Below, in pieces: positions 29,834 to 42,508 of a DNA stretch of 64,000 nucleotides. The stretch spans positions 96,036,988-96,100,987 of the forward strand of contig OY294045.1 of the NCBI GenBank assembly GCA_958510825.1. Direction: 5' to 3'. Position 1 is the first letter of the stretch; the number at the start of each line of letters is the position of its first letter. Below the pieces are notes generated by a model. That model was not told the origin of the DNA and ran no database searches. It saw nothing but the letters and a program-made list of their open reading frames with translations. A program made the translations under genes and the position numbers. This stretch comes from Brachypterus glaber (lineage: Eukaryota > Arthropoda > Insecta > Coleoptera > Kateretidae).

Positions 29834-31174
29834 TCAACAAACAAATAACTCTTCTCTCTAGAATAGGCATTTCATTCGTAAAAACTGACAAAAACGTAGC
29901 CAACATATACATTCCTCTGTCTTACTCGCACAGTTTTGTTCTAACAGAGACAACAATAACAGTTACTGGTAATAGTTATTGTTCAGGCCTGAATATACCT
30001 ACTATTTGTTTACAAACAAACCGAGATGTTGGCGATACTTTATATTAACGGTATGCGTATTCTAGAGAGAAGAGTTGTTAGTTCGTTGAAAGCTATGCAT
30101 ATAAAAACAAAAAGTTTTCTAGAAAATATGTTAAACATGCTTTTACAAAAAAGCTTTAAAACTTATAATAAATTTATTTTACTTAGGCCAAAGTTTTGTA
30201 AAAAGGATTATAATAAAATATATTTGAAAGACCTATTTATTAACAGTCTCAAAAGTTTATTTTTTTATAATGTAAATAAAAAATCCATAATTTCATTAGA
30301 AATAAGAGCAAAAGTTTTAAAGCAATAAAGAAAAGTTTATCAATAAATAATTTCAAAACTTTAAAATTATTTATGTTTCATAATATACATAATATAATTT
30401 TTCGTCCTCGAACCGTCAAATTACACCTTCAAATTAATTTTTCTCGAAAACGGTTAATGCTACAGTATTACAACAAGAGTACCTTTTTATGTATTTTGAC
30501 CTAAGGAATCATATTCCAAAAATAAAATTAAAAAAAAGTTACACATAAAAAAGTTTGGTACAAAAAAGTAATAAGGCTCCCCAGTTTCTTACACCCCTGG
30601 TTAAAATATATTCTTGAAAATAACATACGAAGATGGGTCTTATTAATGTTAGTTTACATTAAAAACCTCGTTGCTGTATCTCAAAGCGTTTCTGAGTTAT
30701 TAAATAAAAACCGAATTTTTTAGCCACTTTCAAAGGGGCTTACTTCCTTACGACGCATTTTTAGACATATGTTTATAGGAACTTTATTTCATATTTTCCT
30801 ATGTAGAATCACCCCTTAAAATTAATTACATAACTAAATGGACATTCTGTATTGTAGTATGATACCCTCGATGATACCTATAAATTACTCGGACAAATGT
30901 AATCTGATTTAAGTGCATTTGCCTCAACGAACTAACAACTCTTCTCTCTAAAGTACGCATACCGTTAATATAAAGTATCGCCAACATATCGGTTTGTTTG
31001 TAAACAAATAGTAGGTATATTCAGGCCTGAACAATAACAATTACCAGTAACTGTTATTGTTGTCTCTGTTGGAACAAATCTGTGCGAGTAAGACAGACAA
31101 ATGTATATGATGGCTACGTTTTTGTCAGTTTTTACAAATGAAATGCCTAGAGAGAAGAGTTATTAGTTTGTTGA
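29834..31174. mobile_element. 1.34 kb foldback with about 240 bp arms
   Basis: Left arm 29834-30090 (TCAACAAACAAATAACTCTT, GTTATTGTTCAGGCCTGAAT) is repeated inverted at 30918-31174. Within the centre, 30420-30840 is a half copy of the 62251-63445 element (CGAAAACGGTTAATGCTACA, GTATTACAACAAGAGTACCT), showing nesting. The 100-codon open frame at 30026 runs across the arm and is not a gene. Confidence 0.85.
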
Positions 31175-31291
31175 TTTGCCTATGAATAGGTACTTACTTG
31201 TAATATTTATTATTTATACAATTATACTCCTCGCAGTTAATAGCGTCTACTTAGGACCCCGAAAAAAGAAAAATATTGTCTAAAATAAAAA

Positions 31292-32155
31292 TACACTGCC
31301 CAGTAAAAGAGCTTTCCCATTTTTCACCTCCGCGAGTGAAATGGATTTTTATTATCAGATTCACTTTCATCAACCTTTAAAACCCTAATACACCAATTTT
31401 CTAAAAAACTACCCCCACCCCTCAGGGGGTGAAATTAAATTTTTTTTATTTAAGATTCAATTTTAGCGACCTCAAAAACCCCAATTTATAAATTTTTAAG
31501 AAAACCACTCCCTGCCCCTCAGGGGCTGGAGTAAGATTTTTTTATTATCAGATTCACTTTCAGCAACCTGAAAAACCCCAATATAAGAATTTTCAAGAGA
31601 ACTACCTCCACCCCTTTGTGAATGGAGTTAGATTTTATTTTTAATCAGATTCACTTTCAGCAACCTCAAAAATCCCAGTATACCAGTTTTCACAAAAACT
31701 ACCCCCATCCCTCAGGGGGGTGAAATGAGAAAAACCGTATTATTAGATTCATATTCGTCGACCCCAAAAACCCCTATATACCAAATTTTGAAGAAAATAT
31801 TGAAAATATTTAAAAATATTTACCCCCTCATCCCTTCGGGGGTGGAATTAGAAAAATTTTATTATCAGATTCAATTTCAGCAACCTTAAAAACCCATTTC
31901 CCATTTGCCCCCCTTGCCGCACCCCAATGTTCACCAAAAACAATCCCGAGCGAGAACTTTTGGTAACATACCTGTATACCTGCCCACAACATTTCCCGGA
32001 CAGACCGACCGACCGACCGAGCGTCATTTTTTTTTGTTGCTTGAAATTGATTTATATCGACATAAAACGTCGTAAAAAAGCAAAAATATGCAAAAGAAAA
32101 TATTTGCACGAATACAAGACTCCGAAATTTTGAAAATTTTCAAAATGGAAAAGCA
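31292..32155. mobile_element. Minisatellite-bearing element, family 5, full copy A
   Basis: Left end ACACTGCCCAGTAAAAGAGC with GCTTTCCCATTTT, right end AAAATGGAAAAGCAAAA. Inside are about six tandem units of 85-100 bp (TCAGATTCACTTTCAGCAAC, AACCCCAATATA, CCCTCAGGGGGTGAAAT), then a short GACAGACCGACCGACCGACC run near 32000. Same organisation, inverted, at 60835-61605. Confidence 0.8.
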
Positions 32156-32212
32156 AAATAATTAATAAGGATAGAAATTTTTAATTTTAAACGAAATTAT
32201 AAAAATATTAAT

Positions 32213-32330
32213 TTATTATACCATCAATCTATTTTCTTATCATCGTACATAGTGATTGATATTGGTAGACTGACAGTTTACCAATATCACTCTGTACGAT
32301 GATTAGAAAATAGATTGATGGAATAATAAA
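32213..32330. repeat. 118 bp hairpin
   Basis: TTATTATACCATCAATCTAT and ATAGATTGATGGAATAATAA are inverted ends of arms about 52 bp long, loop near CTGACAG. Likely a mini-MITE. Confidence 0.85.
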
Positions 32331-32366
32331 AAAATAATTGTGCGAAATGCGTTATAAACCACTTTT

Positions 32367-32988
32367 AAACTAGATGAAACGTTGCAAGCACCCTGTCAAA
32401 ACATCGGCACTATTCCCAGGTAGCAAAATAACATGAAATTCACGTGACATGTGATGTTAAGATTGTAGTCTCATTTAACAAGAATGTAGCATGGTGGGGA
32501 TGTCCTAAGTCCGCCCCTAATAACATCACACAATGACATCCCGAAAATAACGTGTTTGTGACATCATAAATCCACATTCCTGTTATATCTAATATCTTAT
32601 GGATGCCGTTACTGGTACTTTAATATTTAAATATTTTAGGATATTAGCTTTTTCTAAATTAAAACCATTAAAAACGCTATAACCCTATAAAAAAATCGGA
32701 TTTAAAATCAATCAGTAATTGAAACAATCACAGATTGAAACAGATAGATTCTAAATACGAAATTGCAGATTAAGGGGATAATATATTCCTTTAATCCGTG
32801 TCCGTGGTCTTGAGAAGCCCGGCAGAGCCCCCTATCCACTGGAAATCGTATAATGTGTATACAATTTCCTTATAATAATTTACTCTATCAACATCATCTT
32901 ATATCGATTTTTTTGCTTCGAACGTCGGTGAGAAGCAAAATAACATGACATTTACGTGAAAGCCACGTTAATATGTGACATGCGATAT

Positions 32989-33038
<50 letters not shown>

Positions 33039-34557
33039 CAGCGTTGCTAAATATTTGTTATTAAATAACATGGTTGTCACGTCACACGTATTACGTTGCA
33101 AATGTGATGTTAAATACATGTTATTTTTCAATATTATGTGATGTTATGATTTAGTTTAAAAATACACCCAAAAGTGATGTTAATTTCTTGTAATATAACA
33201 TCCCTTGCTACCTGGGTTGTACACTAGAGCCGCCTAGTTTGCAAATTTTAAACTAGGTGTTTTGTTTGATTTTAAATTCTGTATCTTTAAAACATTATAT
33301 TCTAGCAAAAAACTTTATACAACATTTTTTATAGGCCTTAAAAAGAGCTTTTATTTAAAATATAATTTTTTGAAATCGGGTTATAACGATAATGTTTTAT
33401 TTTGTACATAAAAATTTAACGCGACGTGACTTAAGGGTCAGTGTGACAGACAAAATTACCAAAAAATGTGACATACTTTATGGATGTCCCCTTCGTTATT
33501 TAATTTTTTTCACATAGTTAACATTAAAATTAATTACTGCCTGAAAATGGGTAAGCAAGAAACAGATTTTATCGGAGTTCTGAATTAATTTTTGTTATAT
33601 ATTGCAAGTTTGAGGCATTTATTTAAAACAAATTTTAGCATTGGACTTTTTAAATGAAATGCAGTAATGTCTTTAAAAGGAAATTATGTACACACATTAA
33701 AATCAAGGAATACCAATAAAATTTTATGACATTCAATCAAAGTTTGACTCGGTATCATTTGGACTTAATTGTTATGGCTAATACTTTAAAATAATCGGCA
33801 TACCTATATTCATAATACCGTTCTACTAGTATTATGAATATAGTGTACTAGTTCGTGTACATCGGCACTTAGTGCTACTAAGAGTGCCGATGTATTGACA
33901 TCTTCGCCGAAAAGTCAAAATCTTTGACCACGTTTTTTTCACATTTCTCGACGTTTTAGACCAGAGTCGAAATCAGTAAAAAAAAAATTTGCGTCCGTCT
34001 GTCTGTCTGTCTGTCTGTCTGGGTCCAAACTCCATTTCTACATGAGATATCGACTTGCGGTTTTTTGCATATTATTTCTTATCGTATTCCAAAGAGCTGA
34101 TTAGATTTTGGGGGTAAACGATTGGGGGTAAGGGGGTAAAAATAGGGTAAAACTCCTATTTTTAACGTTTTGTGTTTATAATTAAGGCAATTATTATTGT
34201 ATTTGGTTAATTTAGCACTTATATAAAAGATAATTTTAAATTGGTCAAAAAATGTCATTAACAACGTTTTCCTAAAACGCATTGTTTTCGAGATATTGGC
34301 GTTTAAAGCAGTAAAAGGTTTTTTTACAATATCTCACATATTTATAACCCAATTTCAAAAAATTATATCTTAAATAAAAGCTCTTTTTAAGCCCTATAAA
34401 AAATGTTATATACAGTTTTTTGCTAGAATATAATGTTTTAAAGATACAGAATTTAAAATCAAACAAAACACCTAGTTTGAAATTTGCAAACTAGATGGCT
34501 CTAGTGTACAATAGTGCCGATGTTTTGACAGGTTGCTTGCAACGTTTCATCTAGTTT
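32367..34557. mobile_element. Foldback family 6 with a nested 0.8 kb element
   Basis: Arms: AAACTAGATGAAACGTTGCA at the left and TGCAACGTTTCATCTAGTTT at the right, with homology over about 260 bp each (CAAACAAAACACCTAGTTT, AGATACAGAATTTAAAATC). The left arm is interrupted at 32415-33216. The centre carries a (GTCT)n run (33990-34020). A lone end occurs at 37570. Confidence 0.85.
32415..33216. mobile_element. Nested TIR element CCCAGGTAGCAA, 802 bp
   Basis: Perfect 12 bp TIRs CCCAGGTAGCAA / TTGCTACCTGGG. The inverted arm of the host element at 34500-34520 shows the empty site, which gives a 2 bp TT duplication (32413-32414, 33217-33218). It contains a (TA)n run at 32995-33034. Repeated TGTGATGTTA / AACATCACA motifs occupy both subterminal zones. 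Confidence 0.8.
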
Positions 34558-34880
34558 GTTATTAAAAATTTTAAATGAAATGCAAATAATTTCTTTGAAA
34601 GAAACATAAGATATGTACACAAATTAAAATCAGTGAAATCCAATGTAATTTTACGGCATCCAGTCAAAGTTTGATTCGGTTTCATTTGAAATATTAAGCA
34701 GGCCATGAAAAAAAAACAAAATAAAGACAATACCATACAATTTACGACTGTACGTGTGTTGGTAGGATGATGCTAGAGATCCTTGACATTCTGACTCTTT
34801 GACAAAAATGTCAGAATATCAAGGGTCTCTTAAAGTACGCTTAATTGGATTCAATTGCAACTCACAAATCTTGAACGAAA
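34558..34880. repeat. AT-rich spacer with a small hairpin
   Basis: GAGATCCTTGACATTCTGAC at 34770 pairs imperfectly with GTCAGAATATCAAGGGTCTC at 34811. Nothing else seen. Confidence 0.5.
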
Positions 34881-35060
34881 TAAAACCACGTTGTCACTTT
34901 TACACCAGACGCCGGAAAACACGAGGTTGGTAGACGTCGCGACGCGGATTGCACAATAAACGAATGCCGGTTTTACCGCCACCGCGTGGTTTCCTTTGGT
35001 CGCGTGTCTTGCGCCCCAGGTACCGGACTATGTTATAGGCAATTTAACGAGGAGTAACAT
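34881..35060. other. CpG-rich segment, possible promoter or non-coding exon
   Basis: GC- and CpG-dense in contrast to its surroundings (CGCCGGAAAACACG, GACGTCGCGACGCGG, CCGCCACCGCGTGG). A donor-like GCCCCAG|GTACCG lies at about 35020. No ORF. Could be an unmethylated promoter or first exon; weak evidence. Confidence 0.3.
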
Positions 35061-35309
35061 CCTCAAACAATTGATATATTTTCCTACTTGACTTGTTAAT
35101 AATACAAGAGTTCGTGTTGAAAGTCAGAGCCGGTATATCCACAATTCGGGAGCCATGTGTTCATTTGCTCCAAATCTATTATTCACCCTGTTTGGAAACG
35201 ATTTTTAGCTCAACTTTCATATAACACAAGTTTTTTTTCATATTTTAATTATTTAGAGCTTTGGCATCTTTTTAAGACCGAATTTTAAAAAAATCTATCA
35301 TTGCATTTT

Positions 35310-36290
35310 TGAGACAATAGTTATTTTCTTAACTAGTGTATTAAGTGGATAAAATCACTTAATAATAATAATAATAATAATAACGTTTATTGCCCAACAG
35401 TACAAACTAACAGGACATTCAAATAATACATTAAATTATTCTATAAAGATAATAATAGATCTTAAACTAGAAAAGTTAATATCACAATTTAATGAAATTT
35501 CATTAAAATTATTACACATTAAGTAAATTGGTGATTTGTACAATAAATTGGTGTTTGCTCTAGGCATAAAAAAAGTTTTAGATTGACGTCTTGTACTAGG
35601 TACCAAAAAATTAATCCTAGACAATAAGTCACTACAATCGATTATATTATGTAATAAATTATATAAAAATGTTACTGAAAATATCTTTCTGCGTATATTT
35701 AAAAACTTAATATTAAATCTTAACATTAAACCTGATAAATCAGCACCTCTTAAAGGATATACTCCATCTGTTTTAAAAGTAAGAAATTTAATGAACCTAC
35801 GCTGTACAGATACACGAGTTGAGTATTTAATTTTATCCAACACCTTTTATTTTTAAATAAAAATCTATAATTTTGCGAAAAATTATATCAAAAATATTAA
35901 GATAATTAAGTTTTCTTAATACTAAAATAATAGGTAGCCATGGCCTAAGTATGCCTATTAAAAATAAACAAGTATGCCTATTAAAAATAAACAATTGCTA
36001 AATTTACATTTCTTACAAACGTCAAAATGACGCAGTGAGTTTTTAATAAAAACAGTATTTTATTCAAAAACTAAAAAATAATTTGGGGTTTTCTTTAATT
36101 TTTATGGTTTAGTTAACGTGCTTCTATTTATAGAATAGTTATAATACTTAATTAATAAGGTATGTAACTAATTTTGGGTGAGATCAAAAGCTGTACGTAA
36201 AAGAGTGGGTGAAAAATTTTTTAGTCACTAGTGGAAAAAAACTCACTTTTGACATTTAAAATAGTGCTCAAAACAAGTGTTTCTGTGAAG
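35310..36290. repeat. Dispersed repeat family 4, copy B (interrupted)
   Basis: Reverse complement of 27170-27700. The match runs 35845-36290 and resumes at about 35320-35350 (TTTTCTTAACTAGTGTATTA), with the non-LTR fragment between. An (AAT)n run marks 35358-35382. Confidence 0.7.
35385..35843 (-). pseudogene. Non-LTR retrotransposon RT C-terminal fragment
   Basis: An open frame of 135 residues (35436-35843) without a native start. It carries the C-terminal pattern of CR1/Jockey-like RTs: SVQRRFIKFLTFK, then RRKIFSVTFLYNLLHNIIDC, INFLVPSTRRQSKTFF and a final NTNLLYKSPIYLMCNNFN. The RT core is absent. On the 3' side are a short UTR and an (AAT)n tail (35358-35382), typical of a 5'-truncated insertion. 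Confidence 0.75.
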
Positions 36291-37335
36291 TCCAAACAAA
36301 AAAAAATGACATATTTAAATTTTTTTGGATATTCATATTTTACGTCAAAAGTGAGACAAAAAAGTTTCTGTAAACGTTTGTATTAAATAGCTTCTTAGGG
36401 GAGCTAGAAGACGTTTAAGGGACCTTTCTAGATTATTATTCACTTCATAACTCAGGAACGGTTTAACTTATTGACTTGAAATTTTCACTGTAGTATGCAA
36501 CCAATAAACATTATCATTTTATGACATAAAAAAATTAAATATTTAACCAGGGGCGGACTTACAGTTTTACATATAAATTATGAGGCACCCATTATCTACG
36601 CCCATGGTCAAAAACTTAATTTTAATAAAACGTTAAATGCTTACATTTATTGGTCCTATAGTTCAGTAAAAAGTCCAAAACGTTCAACCTGTTATTGTTG
36701 TATTTTAACCGGTTTTCGGTGAAGTGGTCAAATCTGGTGGGGGGGGGCGTAAAATGCTGTCCAGAGGTAGGTGAGGGCCTTTTTTTAGTCCTCAAAATTA
36801 ATTTTACAAGGGATAAGCCTTTTTTATAGGACGTCATCTGATCATCTAAATGTGTTTGACGAAAACCGGTTTTAACCGGTTATTGCTTCCGATTTCTAAC
36901 CTAAAACAGGTCCGAGTTAATTTTCGCAAGCCGTTAACTAAAAACCGGTTATTGGCTCTGGTTTTCCAGACTGGAGGAACTAGTTCCTCTATGCTAAAGC
37001 CTCCAGATATCTATCGATCACCCACAGAACACAGATCACCATACCCCCAGACTCCATCCATGATCTCATGAGGCATCATGAGATCATCATGTTATGTTAT
37101 GTTATAATTAAGATAAATCTAATCATTTTAACGCAATTTCACTTAAAAACGGCTTAATTTGGTTTTACTACCAACCAGAGAGAAATATCGGATCTCGGAT
37201 AAGCCGGATAACTTGATTAAGGGGTCACTCTTGGGCTTGAATTAAAAATATTACTTTTATTTTTTCCTCAGCTTAGATGACGTTACAAATCTACAAGTGC
37301 TGTATCTCCGAGGGGCTAAACGCGAGGAAATCTTG
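36291..37335. other. No gene seen
   Basis: AT-rich with an internal ACCGGTTTT / AAAACCGGT inverted motif near 36700-36960; I could not define an element. Short open frames look random. Confidence 0.3.
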
Positions 37336-37344
37336 TGTACAAGC

Positions 37345-37485
37345 CAAAGGAACTCAGGAGGAACTCTGAAGAACTCTGGAGGAACTCCGAGGAACTCCTA
37401 GGAACTCTGAGGAACTCGGATAAACTCTGGAGGAACTCCGGAGGAACTCCGAAGGAACTCAGAGGAACTCTGAGGAACTCTTTGC
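37345..37485. repeat. GGAACTC minisatellite, block 1
   Basis: About ten imperfect units of GGAACTC(T/C)GA. A smaller block of the same unit lies at 37935-38015. The two overlapping open frames here are simple consequences of the repeat. Confidence 0.9.
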
Positions 37486-37624
37486 AAAGAGAAACTCTTT
37501 TGTGCAAATTTCAGAAGCGGTCAGAAACAATTATTATTTATTACCCATGCGGATTAAGTTTTTATTTTCAAACTAGATGAGCCGTTACAAACATCTTATC
37601 AAAACGTCCTACCTTTGGGAGCCA

Positions 37625-37860
37625 ATTTTTTTTTTGAAGGGGCGCCAAGTTTGGTAGAAACCGTCATCAGGGACAAAGCATTTTTTCCCCTGAAGGTAAT
37701 TTTTTGGGGCGCCATTTTTGTTTTGAAGTTTTGAAGGGGCGCCAAGTTTGGTAGAAACCGTCAGGAAAAAGCTTCTTTTCTTGAAGGCAATTTTTGTTTT
37801 GTTTTGATGAAGGGGCGCCAAGTTTGGTAGAAACCGTCAGGGACAAAGCTTTTTTTTTGA
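37625..37860. repeat. Minisatellite with unit GCGCCAAGTTTGGTAGAAAC, block 1
   Basis: Three units of about 85-95 bp each holding GGGGCGCCAAGTTTGGTAG and AAACCGTCAGGGACAAAGC. The same unit forms an array at 51045-51240. Confidence 0.85.
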
Positions 37861-37934
37861 GGGTGCCTTATTGGCAGTAGTGCTTGTATAGCGGTAATTT
37901 CTACGGTTTATTTGCCTCACAAATTACCCCTTCC

Positions 37935-38040
37935 AGAGAGGAACTCTTAAGGAACACAGGAGGAACTCTGGAGGAACTCCGAGGAACTCCGGAGGAACTC
38001 TGAGGAACTCTTTGCAAAAAGGAACTCTTTTGTACAAATT
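37935..38040. repeat. GGAACTC minisatellite, block 2
   Basis: Same unit as 37345-37485, flanked by CCCCTCGTGTATCTC. Confidence 0.85.
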
Positions 38041-38519
38041 TCAGACGCGGTCAGCCCCTCGTGTATCTCTAAAAAGTAAAAAATAAAAAATAAATTATTT
38101 TTTACTTTTTAGAAAGGGATCGTTAAAGTATTACGTAACGCATATTTTGATCATTTTGGAGGTAAACTTGAATTGATTTATCAAGGTTGACGCATACAAA
38201 TTCGAGAATTTTAGATAACCTGCACCCAAATTATATGTTTTTGTATGAGGTGCTGGTGCTTTTTTAATATATACTTAATTTTAATTAACCTAATAATTTA
38301 AAATACTAATAAATTTAAACTACCTCGATTTACATAAAATAATATTGATTTTAAATAATTTTATTTTTGTGATGGTCGCAGGAAAAATAGTGCACATAAT
38401 TTTTCGTAAAGTATCTTTTTTGCATTCGCGACGTTTCCGCAGTCTCCGCTGCGCGGTTCGTGCTAAACATTCGCAATGCGCATGCGCATGCGAAATAAAT
38501 AACTTTTCGTACACGTTAT

Positions 38520-38785
38520 GTAATATACTTTTATCCAATACATACAGATAATGAGACAATTACCAGCTTTATTTTAAATAGATAAATTCAATAATAACCC
38601 CCGCATGGCTTTTACTTTATTGAGTGGATAATTATCTATTTTACCCACTCAACTGTCACTTCTCAAATTATTTTCTTGTATTGGATAAAACCTTGTATGG
38701 CACTCATGGGTAAACCGATATTGCCCTCTCGAAAATTAACCTGCTTGGCTGAAGCCTCGCAGGTTAATTTTCTCATGGGCAATAT
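38520..38785. repeat. Dispersed repeat family 2, copy B (left part)
   Basis: Reverse complement of part of 22500-22850; continues at 40783-40815 after the inserted 2 kb element. Confidence 0.8.
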
Positions 38786-40782
38786 TAGGGTGCCCAGAGT
38801 TTTGACTTTTTTTTTGAATTTTAAAGGTCTTACCCCCCAAAGTTGTTCATTGGGGTGAGTAGATTACAACGCTATTTTTTCAGAATTTTAAAACAATAGA
38901 AATTGTGTTTGATCCTCTTGATTTGTTAAAAGATTATTATAGGTTTGTATGAGTGCCACCCCACGCTCTAGAACATGTAGTGAAGTGGTTTTTTACTATT
39001 AAATATTTTTCTACTAATGTAGTGATGTCGAATTCTATCACTAATTTAGTGATGTGGTATATAATTCGGTTATAGCCCAGCAGTTAATTATAACTTTTAT
39101 TATAACTTACTCAGTTAGGTTGGCCATACAATCTTCCATCGTATTTAAAGTATACCCGAGCGGAGAATATACTTAACCACTTATCACTTTATTCGGGAGC
39201 GGGTTTTCTAGAGAGACGGCGCTTTGGAAACAGAGTAAAACAATTTCTTCTTAACTTAAGAATAATATATTAAATAAATGTGAATAAATTCTTCAAGAAC
39301 ATGAAAGATCAATTCTTACTTCTAAGTCCTATTTCTATGCAAAACCCTTAAATCTTAATTTCCATTATATATTAGTTTTCCATTAAATACTTCTAAATTA
39401 AAACATTCTATGTTTGAAATCCCAACTATTCGCAATCATTTTCAAATCCCAATTTATTGTCCACATTTTTCTTAGTGTATATTAAAACTGGTTCGTATAA
39501 GTCATTTAAATAAGTTTACAAAATATTTTTCAAAGTTAAATAATATTCGTCAAAATTTCTATCAGTGTTCATACTAACAGTATTTATAAGTGTCCAATTA
39601 TTTTTGTCTGATAAAACGAGTCTCAAAATTTTTCTAAGTTTAAAAACTATTTTTTTAATTCAAGAATAAATCTCAAAATTAATTTTCACAGAAACTACAT
39701 TTTCACTTTTGAATTTTACATAGTGACACCCTAAATAAAACTGAATAATTATGAATCTTTTCATGAGTTTAAAACCCAATAAGAAGGTCACTAGTTAAAT
39801 TTATTTGACAATGCTATTAGCGCAAAATATCTACAAAGATACCGCGCATATTTAATTACCCCGACAAAAGAGTTTCAGTCTCATCAATTTGCAAACTAAT
39901 TGCTATTTCTGACATCTGAAACGATCATTTTAACCATAAATTCAATTTTGTATAAACAATTTGGACTACTAGACAACTTTTAAGTTATACCGACAAGAAT
40001 TACCGAGGAGGGGTCCGATCAAATGTAGGACACACCGAACTCTTCCGAAACCGAATCTCGTGAAGCCAGATTGTATCATAGCGCAATATTAAAGAAATAT
40101 TATTTTAAAATTTTAACAACATATAAAATATTCAGATCATAACAAACAACATAGAATAAATTTTCCAAATTCAAAAAAATCTACTTTATTACTGGGGCAT
40201 TCAAAGTAGATTTAAAAGATTTGAAAAATGTATTCTTTGTTGTACTATACTTTGTTGTTCGATGTGGGCCCTAAAAGAATGAAAAGTGTAAAAATCTAAA
40301 AAAGTTGTGTAATTTTGTTAAAAAACATTTTTTTTCGTGCACCCTGTATATAGGATCAAATATTTATATATGGCTTTTAAGTCAGGACACATTTAGGTAT
40401 TACCAAAAAAATTTTGACCGGGGTGAAAAAAATTAACGTGCTATTCCTAGCACCCTAAATTAGGGATAACATCAAAATTTTGACTTTTCTAGGTCACAAC
40501 AAGGCCGTTTGTTGATGAAAAAATTTGAAAAAAATCAGAGTTCTTCCTTATTTATCCTAGATCTCCGTACTGTGCAAAAAGCATTTTTATTTATCTTTAA
40601 TAGGCCCTAAAAAAAATTAATCTGGAGAAACGATTATTTTTGCAAAAAACGGCTGTGCGCCACCTCTAAATATTTTTTTAAAATTCTGAAAAAATAGCGT
40701 GGTAATCTACTCACCCCAATGAACAACTTTGGGGGGTAAGACCTTTAAAATTCAAAAAAAAGTCAAAACTCTGGGCACCCTA
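38786..40782. mobile_element. hAT-type non-autonomous element, 1997 bp
   Basis: TIRs TAGGGTGCCCAGAGTTTTGA and TCAAAACTCTGGGCACCCTA, flanked by a perfect 8 bp duplication GGCAATAT (38778-38785, 40783-40790). The uninterrupted site is present once in the sister repeat at 22541-22548. TIR homology continues for about 100 bp (CCCCCAAAGTTGTTCATTGG). 8 bp TSDs and TAGGG ends are hAT traits. The interior has no transposase frame; a CACCCTGTATA motif at about 40340 hints at a further nested fragment. Confidence 0.9.
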
Positions 40783-40815
40783 GGCAATATCTTACTTTAC
40801 CCACTAGTACCATAA

Positions 40816-42190
40816 ATAACTATTGCTCAGTAGATTAAAAATGTAATTTAACTAACTAACTTTAGTTTTTATATAGTTATTAAGGAATTTCGATGCATTA
40901 TAGCTGCTAAAATATTTGTTTTTGACTTGAACAAAGCTTTTAAAATAAAAACATTATTTATATCTAAAGACTTACGGAAATCTCATAAAACGTAGATAAA
41001 AGTGACAGTATACCTGAATATGACTTTGTAAAATATGTTTCAGACAAATTGAAAACGTATATCTTACATTGTAACTCACAATTTGTAAGTCAGAATATAA
41101 TATATAGGTTCAACTGGTTGAACATCAAATATTTTACGGGTGGGTTATTAAAATCGACCCAAAAATCAATTTTTTCTACGACTGACTTAGAATGTAAGCA
41201 AATACACACACTTTCCAAACACAGAATGTATCCATTCTAGCTCTAGATTCGGTATGAATATTCCGTATCAAGTGTTAGAATGAGCACATGTAGTGCCATC
41301 TCTTGTTTATAAAAGTTAAGAAAACTGTAGCAAAATTAGCAAAAATATATATATTTTATAATGAAATATTGAATAATTTAATGCAATTTAAAGTTTTGCG
41401 TTAAAATTACATAAAGTTTATTAGTTTTTCTTAATATTTGACCATTTTTTTATCAATTTAGTTCAAAAAATTAAAACTGCTCCATCTATTGTTAAATATT
41501 TGAACCTGATATCTGTCACAACAATCTGACATAACCTTCAATTTTTGCATTATAATTTGTAAATATGTGCTAAAATTAAATAAAAATCTTTTTTAAGTAC
41601 TGATTTGATAAAATTATTAAATAAAATTAATTGCTTTATTTAAAAATATGTGTTTTGTTGCATTTACAATGTCGCGTCACAAAAAACATTGTTTTTAACC
41701 TTGTCCGCAGTTTAAAGCCAAACAGTGTTTCATATTTGCAGTCGAAGAAAAAGTATAGTCTACAACACGTATGGAATAGTCATTCCATATTAGTTATAGA
41801 ATATACTATTTTAAGGTTATTAATCATGACATATTTTTTAAGTGCCGTATGACTTGTTTGTCATAGCTCGCATATTTTTGAACTTTTTTTGTTCTCCAGT
41901 TGGATTAATCACATTCTTTCTTCAATCTGTTAATATATTACCAAATAGATCTTTAAATAAATGGAACCTATTTTCTTACGACAATCACGGTACCGCATTC
42001 TTATATACTATGTTTGCGAGCTTGTGGATATACCTTTGGAGTAAACCTTTTCTTTGAAAATGTGCGCACATGTAATCTGTGACATCTATTACCAAAATAT
42101 AGTTACCAACAAACAAATAACAATTTTTACAATATTTTATTGTCTCCACTCTCTTCCTTTCCAGAAAACATCACATTATAAAATTAAGGC
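40816..42190. other. No gene seen
   Basis: AT-rich sequence with small unconvincing open frames on the plus strand at 41049, 41631 and 41842; none shows a known motif, splice context or composition shift. Confidence 0.3.
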
Positions 42191-42508
42191 TCTCTAGACA
42201 GACCGACAGATAGACAGACTGGTAGATAGACAGACCGACAGACAGACAGACCGATAAACAGACTGACAGACAGACCGAAAGACAGACAGACCGACAGATA
42301 GACCGAAAGACAGACAGACCGACAGACAGACCGACAGACAGACCGACAGACAGACCGACAGACAGACTGACAGACAGACCGACAGACAGACCGGCAGACA
42401 GACCGACAGACAGACCGACAGACAAACCGACAGACAGACCGACAGACAGACAGACAGACAGACAGACCGACAGACAAACCGACAAACAGACCGACAGATA
42501 GACATCAT
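42191..42508. repeat. (GACAGACC)n minisatellite, about 318 bp
   Basis: Imperfect 4/8 bp units of GACA/GACC. Three overlapping minus-strand frames of Ser/Val/Cys/Leu repeats arise from it and are not genes. It is followed by CATCATTTTTTTGTTGCTT, also found after the shorter run near 32000. Confidence 0.95.

Noticed and set aside
30026..30328. 100-codon frame
   Set aside because: It runs from one arm of a foldback element into its centre and has no domain-like composition.
42171..42508. Three overlapping minus-strand frames of Ser-Val-Cys-Leu repeats
   Set aside because: They are the three readings of a GACAGACC minisatellite; a period that avoids stops in several frames is not evidence of a protein.
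42191..42508. CRISPR-like periodicity
   Set aside because: Eukaryotic minisatellite with 4/8 bp units and no unique spacers; none of the tandem arrays in the window has repeat-spacer structure.
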